This document shows positions 62,475-64,000 of a stretch of 64,000 nucleotides of DNA, piece after piece. The notes under the pieces are model-generated. The model saw only the letters and a program-made list of their open reading frames with translations, had not been told where the DNA came from and ran no database searches. How positions within the stretch are numbered: position 1 is the first letter of the stretch; each line of letters begins with the position of its first letter. This DNA comes from Lutjanus erythropterus (lineage: Eukaryota > Chordata > Actinopteri > Lutjaniformes > Lutjanidae). The translations under genes were made by a program, and so were the position numbers. Location: assembly GCA_020091685.1 (NCBI GenBank), contig CM034604.1:6375820-6439819 (forward strand). The letters run 5' to 3'.

Positions 62475-63049
62475 CTACGTATGATTGTTATGAATTTAAA
62501 AAATACATTACAGACAGAGAATTGTATAAAAATGAAATTCTCTGATGCAACATTCACATGAAATAATCTGCTTAAAATTCAATGCATATCAAAATTGATA
62601 TTGACTGAATATACTGTAATTTGAAATATCCATAAAATATGTCACTTGGTCAGGGGTCACTGATGGAAAAAGGGTTTCTTAAGGAGAAGGGAATTACTGA
62701 TTTGCATGACCTGTACCAAACTCTGAATATTGTCATATTCAGAGCAAACGTGGACATTTAGTGTGCATGTAAAGGTAGTGAGTGACCTGCCCATACAGAC
62801 TCAGATTTAAGTGCTTCCCCTTGACTCTGGCAGAGAAGTTTTTTTTTACATCAGATCCTGAGAGTTAATTAAATCACTGGAGATGCTGATCTTTAATAAT
62901 ACATTGAAGTGAGTGTGTTTTTGCTGTATAGCAGTTTGCTGGAGTTGTGCTGAGCTGTTTGGGGGTTTTGACTGCAATCTGAAAAAGGAAAATCGGGAGT
63001 GGAAAAGGGGCTTGGGGTGCTTAAAGTAAAGAATCATTTATTTATATGA
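62475..63049. other. Intronic sequence, nothing recognised
   Basis: AT-rich; no feature supported. Confidence 0.35.
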
Positions 63050-63560
63050 TGCATTTTTTTGTCCTTATAGTGTCACTCCGCAAGATGTCAAACCACAAAG
63101 AGCGCAGGGTGCACTTATTGTCACGCCCAGCTCTCCAACCAATCAAATGCCTTTTCATCTCAAAATCTTTCCCAAGTGACGAACATTTCACAGAACTGTC
63201 AAGTCAAACCCCCAGCATGAGTCTGAAATAACACGAGAGAAAAACATCGCTGTCACTCGCTCATCTTTGATGTCAAATGACTTCACAAGCAATTAGTGAC
63301 ACGCGGCGCACAAAAATACCACAGCAGCCCAAAATACACATTTACAGGAAGTGCGAAGCACAGCGAACAAAAGTTTGACCTTTTTTTTCTCCGTTCGATC
63401 CATTAAAAATGCAGGACCTCGCCGCTCTTTGATGCTATTTTTAGCGTTGTTAAGAGGGGTCCTTCAGAGACCCCACTTCCTGCTGAATGTTCCATTAAAT
63501 ATGGATTAGCCCCCAACACACCTGCTCATTGACTCTCATCAGTAAAAGTGGCTCTCAGAC
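63050..63560. promoter_or_regulatory. Candidate conserved non-coding block
   Basis: Repeat-free and compositionally mixed, with words such as CAAGCAATTAGTGACACG, GTTCGATCCATTAAAAATGC and CCATTAAATATGGATTAGCC. It is similar in texture to 45540-45860 and 57560-57960. The conservation is a prediction, not an observation. Confidence 0.25.
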
Positions 63561-64000
63561 CGGTCAATAGTCACACACTCGCACAAATGGCAAATGTAAT
63601 GAGAAGGTGGAAGGTAGGGGGTGGAGTAATGCGGCCTGTTCTAATTAATTACTGTTGTGTTTTTTCTTACTGTGCACAATCAGCAATGTATTGATTATAG
63701 CTTTCAAGGAAATGGTTAAGTGTATCACCTCAAACAATGCATCAATATCTAATTTTCTTATTTTACACGGATACAAGGCTTTTATTTGGCATTGCATTGG
63801 AAAAAAAGCTGATTTTTCTGACCAGTATTCAATATATACAGAAAATGCATTCAATGTTAAAAAAAATATTTATTTCAAGCATAATTAATAAAGCATTTTA
63901 TTTCTACTTGAAATGGACTTCAGTATAATGACTAAGTTGCTTATTAAAGATACACAGGAACAATAAATTCATGTTCTGAGTTTGTCACTTAAAAAAATCT
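63561..64000. other. Window end: AT-rich sequence
   Basis: Nothing recognised. If ptchd4 continues, its next exon upstream lies beyond 64000. Confidence 0.35.

Overview
This is vertebrate nuclear DNA, almost certainly from a ray-finned fish and probably a spiny-rayed (percomorph-type) teleost. The evidence is one spliced gene fragment embedded in about 60 kb of AT-rich non-coding DNA that is full of teleost-style repeats: miniature inverted-repeat transposons, Tc1/mariner, Harbinger and hAT remnants, non-LTR reverse transcriptase fossils, tRNA-derived SINEs, a solo LTR and many microsatellites. There are no bacterial operons, CRISPR arrays or RNA gene clusters. Recognition of repeat families is from memory of common fish repeats and was not checked against a library.

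The only convincing host gene is the last coding exon of a patched-domain transporter-like protein, best matched to PTCHD4, on the minus strand at 41717-43398. It has a clean 3' splice site, multiple membrane segments, a lysine/arginine-rich tail and a C-terminal PDZ-type ligand. A (Glu-Arg)8 dipeptide tract, encoded by an in-frame microsatellite, lies in the tail. The upstream exons are not in the window, so 43399-64000 is probably ptchd4 intron. Positions 1 to about 41700 would be its 3' UTR and downstream flank.

Layout. 1-6.8 kb: a degenerate minisatellite, a solo LTR with a 5-bp target duplication, two copies of an interspersed repeat, and a Tc1-like transposase scrap. 7-15 kb: four or five TIR elements, one carrying a Myb/SANT-like ORF remnant of a Harbinger transposon, plus a LINE RT fossil and a 540-bp polypyrimidine tract. 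15-24 kb: microsatellites, a long AT palindrome, a three-copy dispersed repeat and three copies of an AGCTAGCT-centred foldback family. 25-30 kb: a 287-bp tandem duplication, a 61-bp minisatellite of roughly 13 units and other fish repeats. 32-40 kb: a 2.2-kb TTAA-flanked TIR element, a foldback element and a hAT-type element with an imperfect 8-bp duplication. 41.7-43.4 kb: the ptchd4 exon. 43.4-64 kb: intron with possible conserved non-coding blocks, a Tc1 relic, two SINEs, LINE RT fossils, several tandem arrays and two more foldback copies.

No new gene system is evident. The observations most worth following are the coding microsatellite in ptchd4, the multi-copy foldback family, the Harbinger SANT relic, and the candidate enhancers and CTCF sites around ptchd4.
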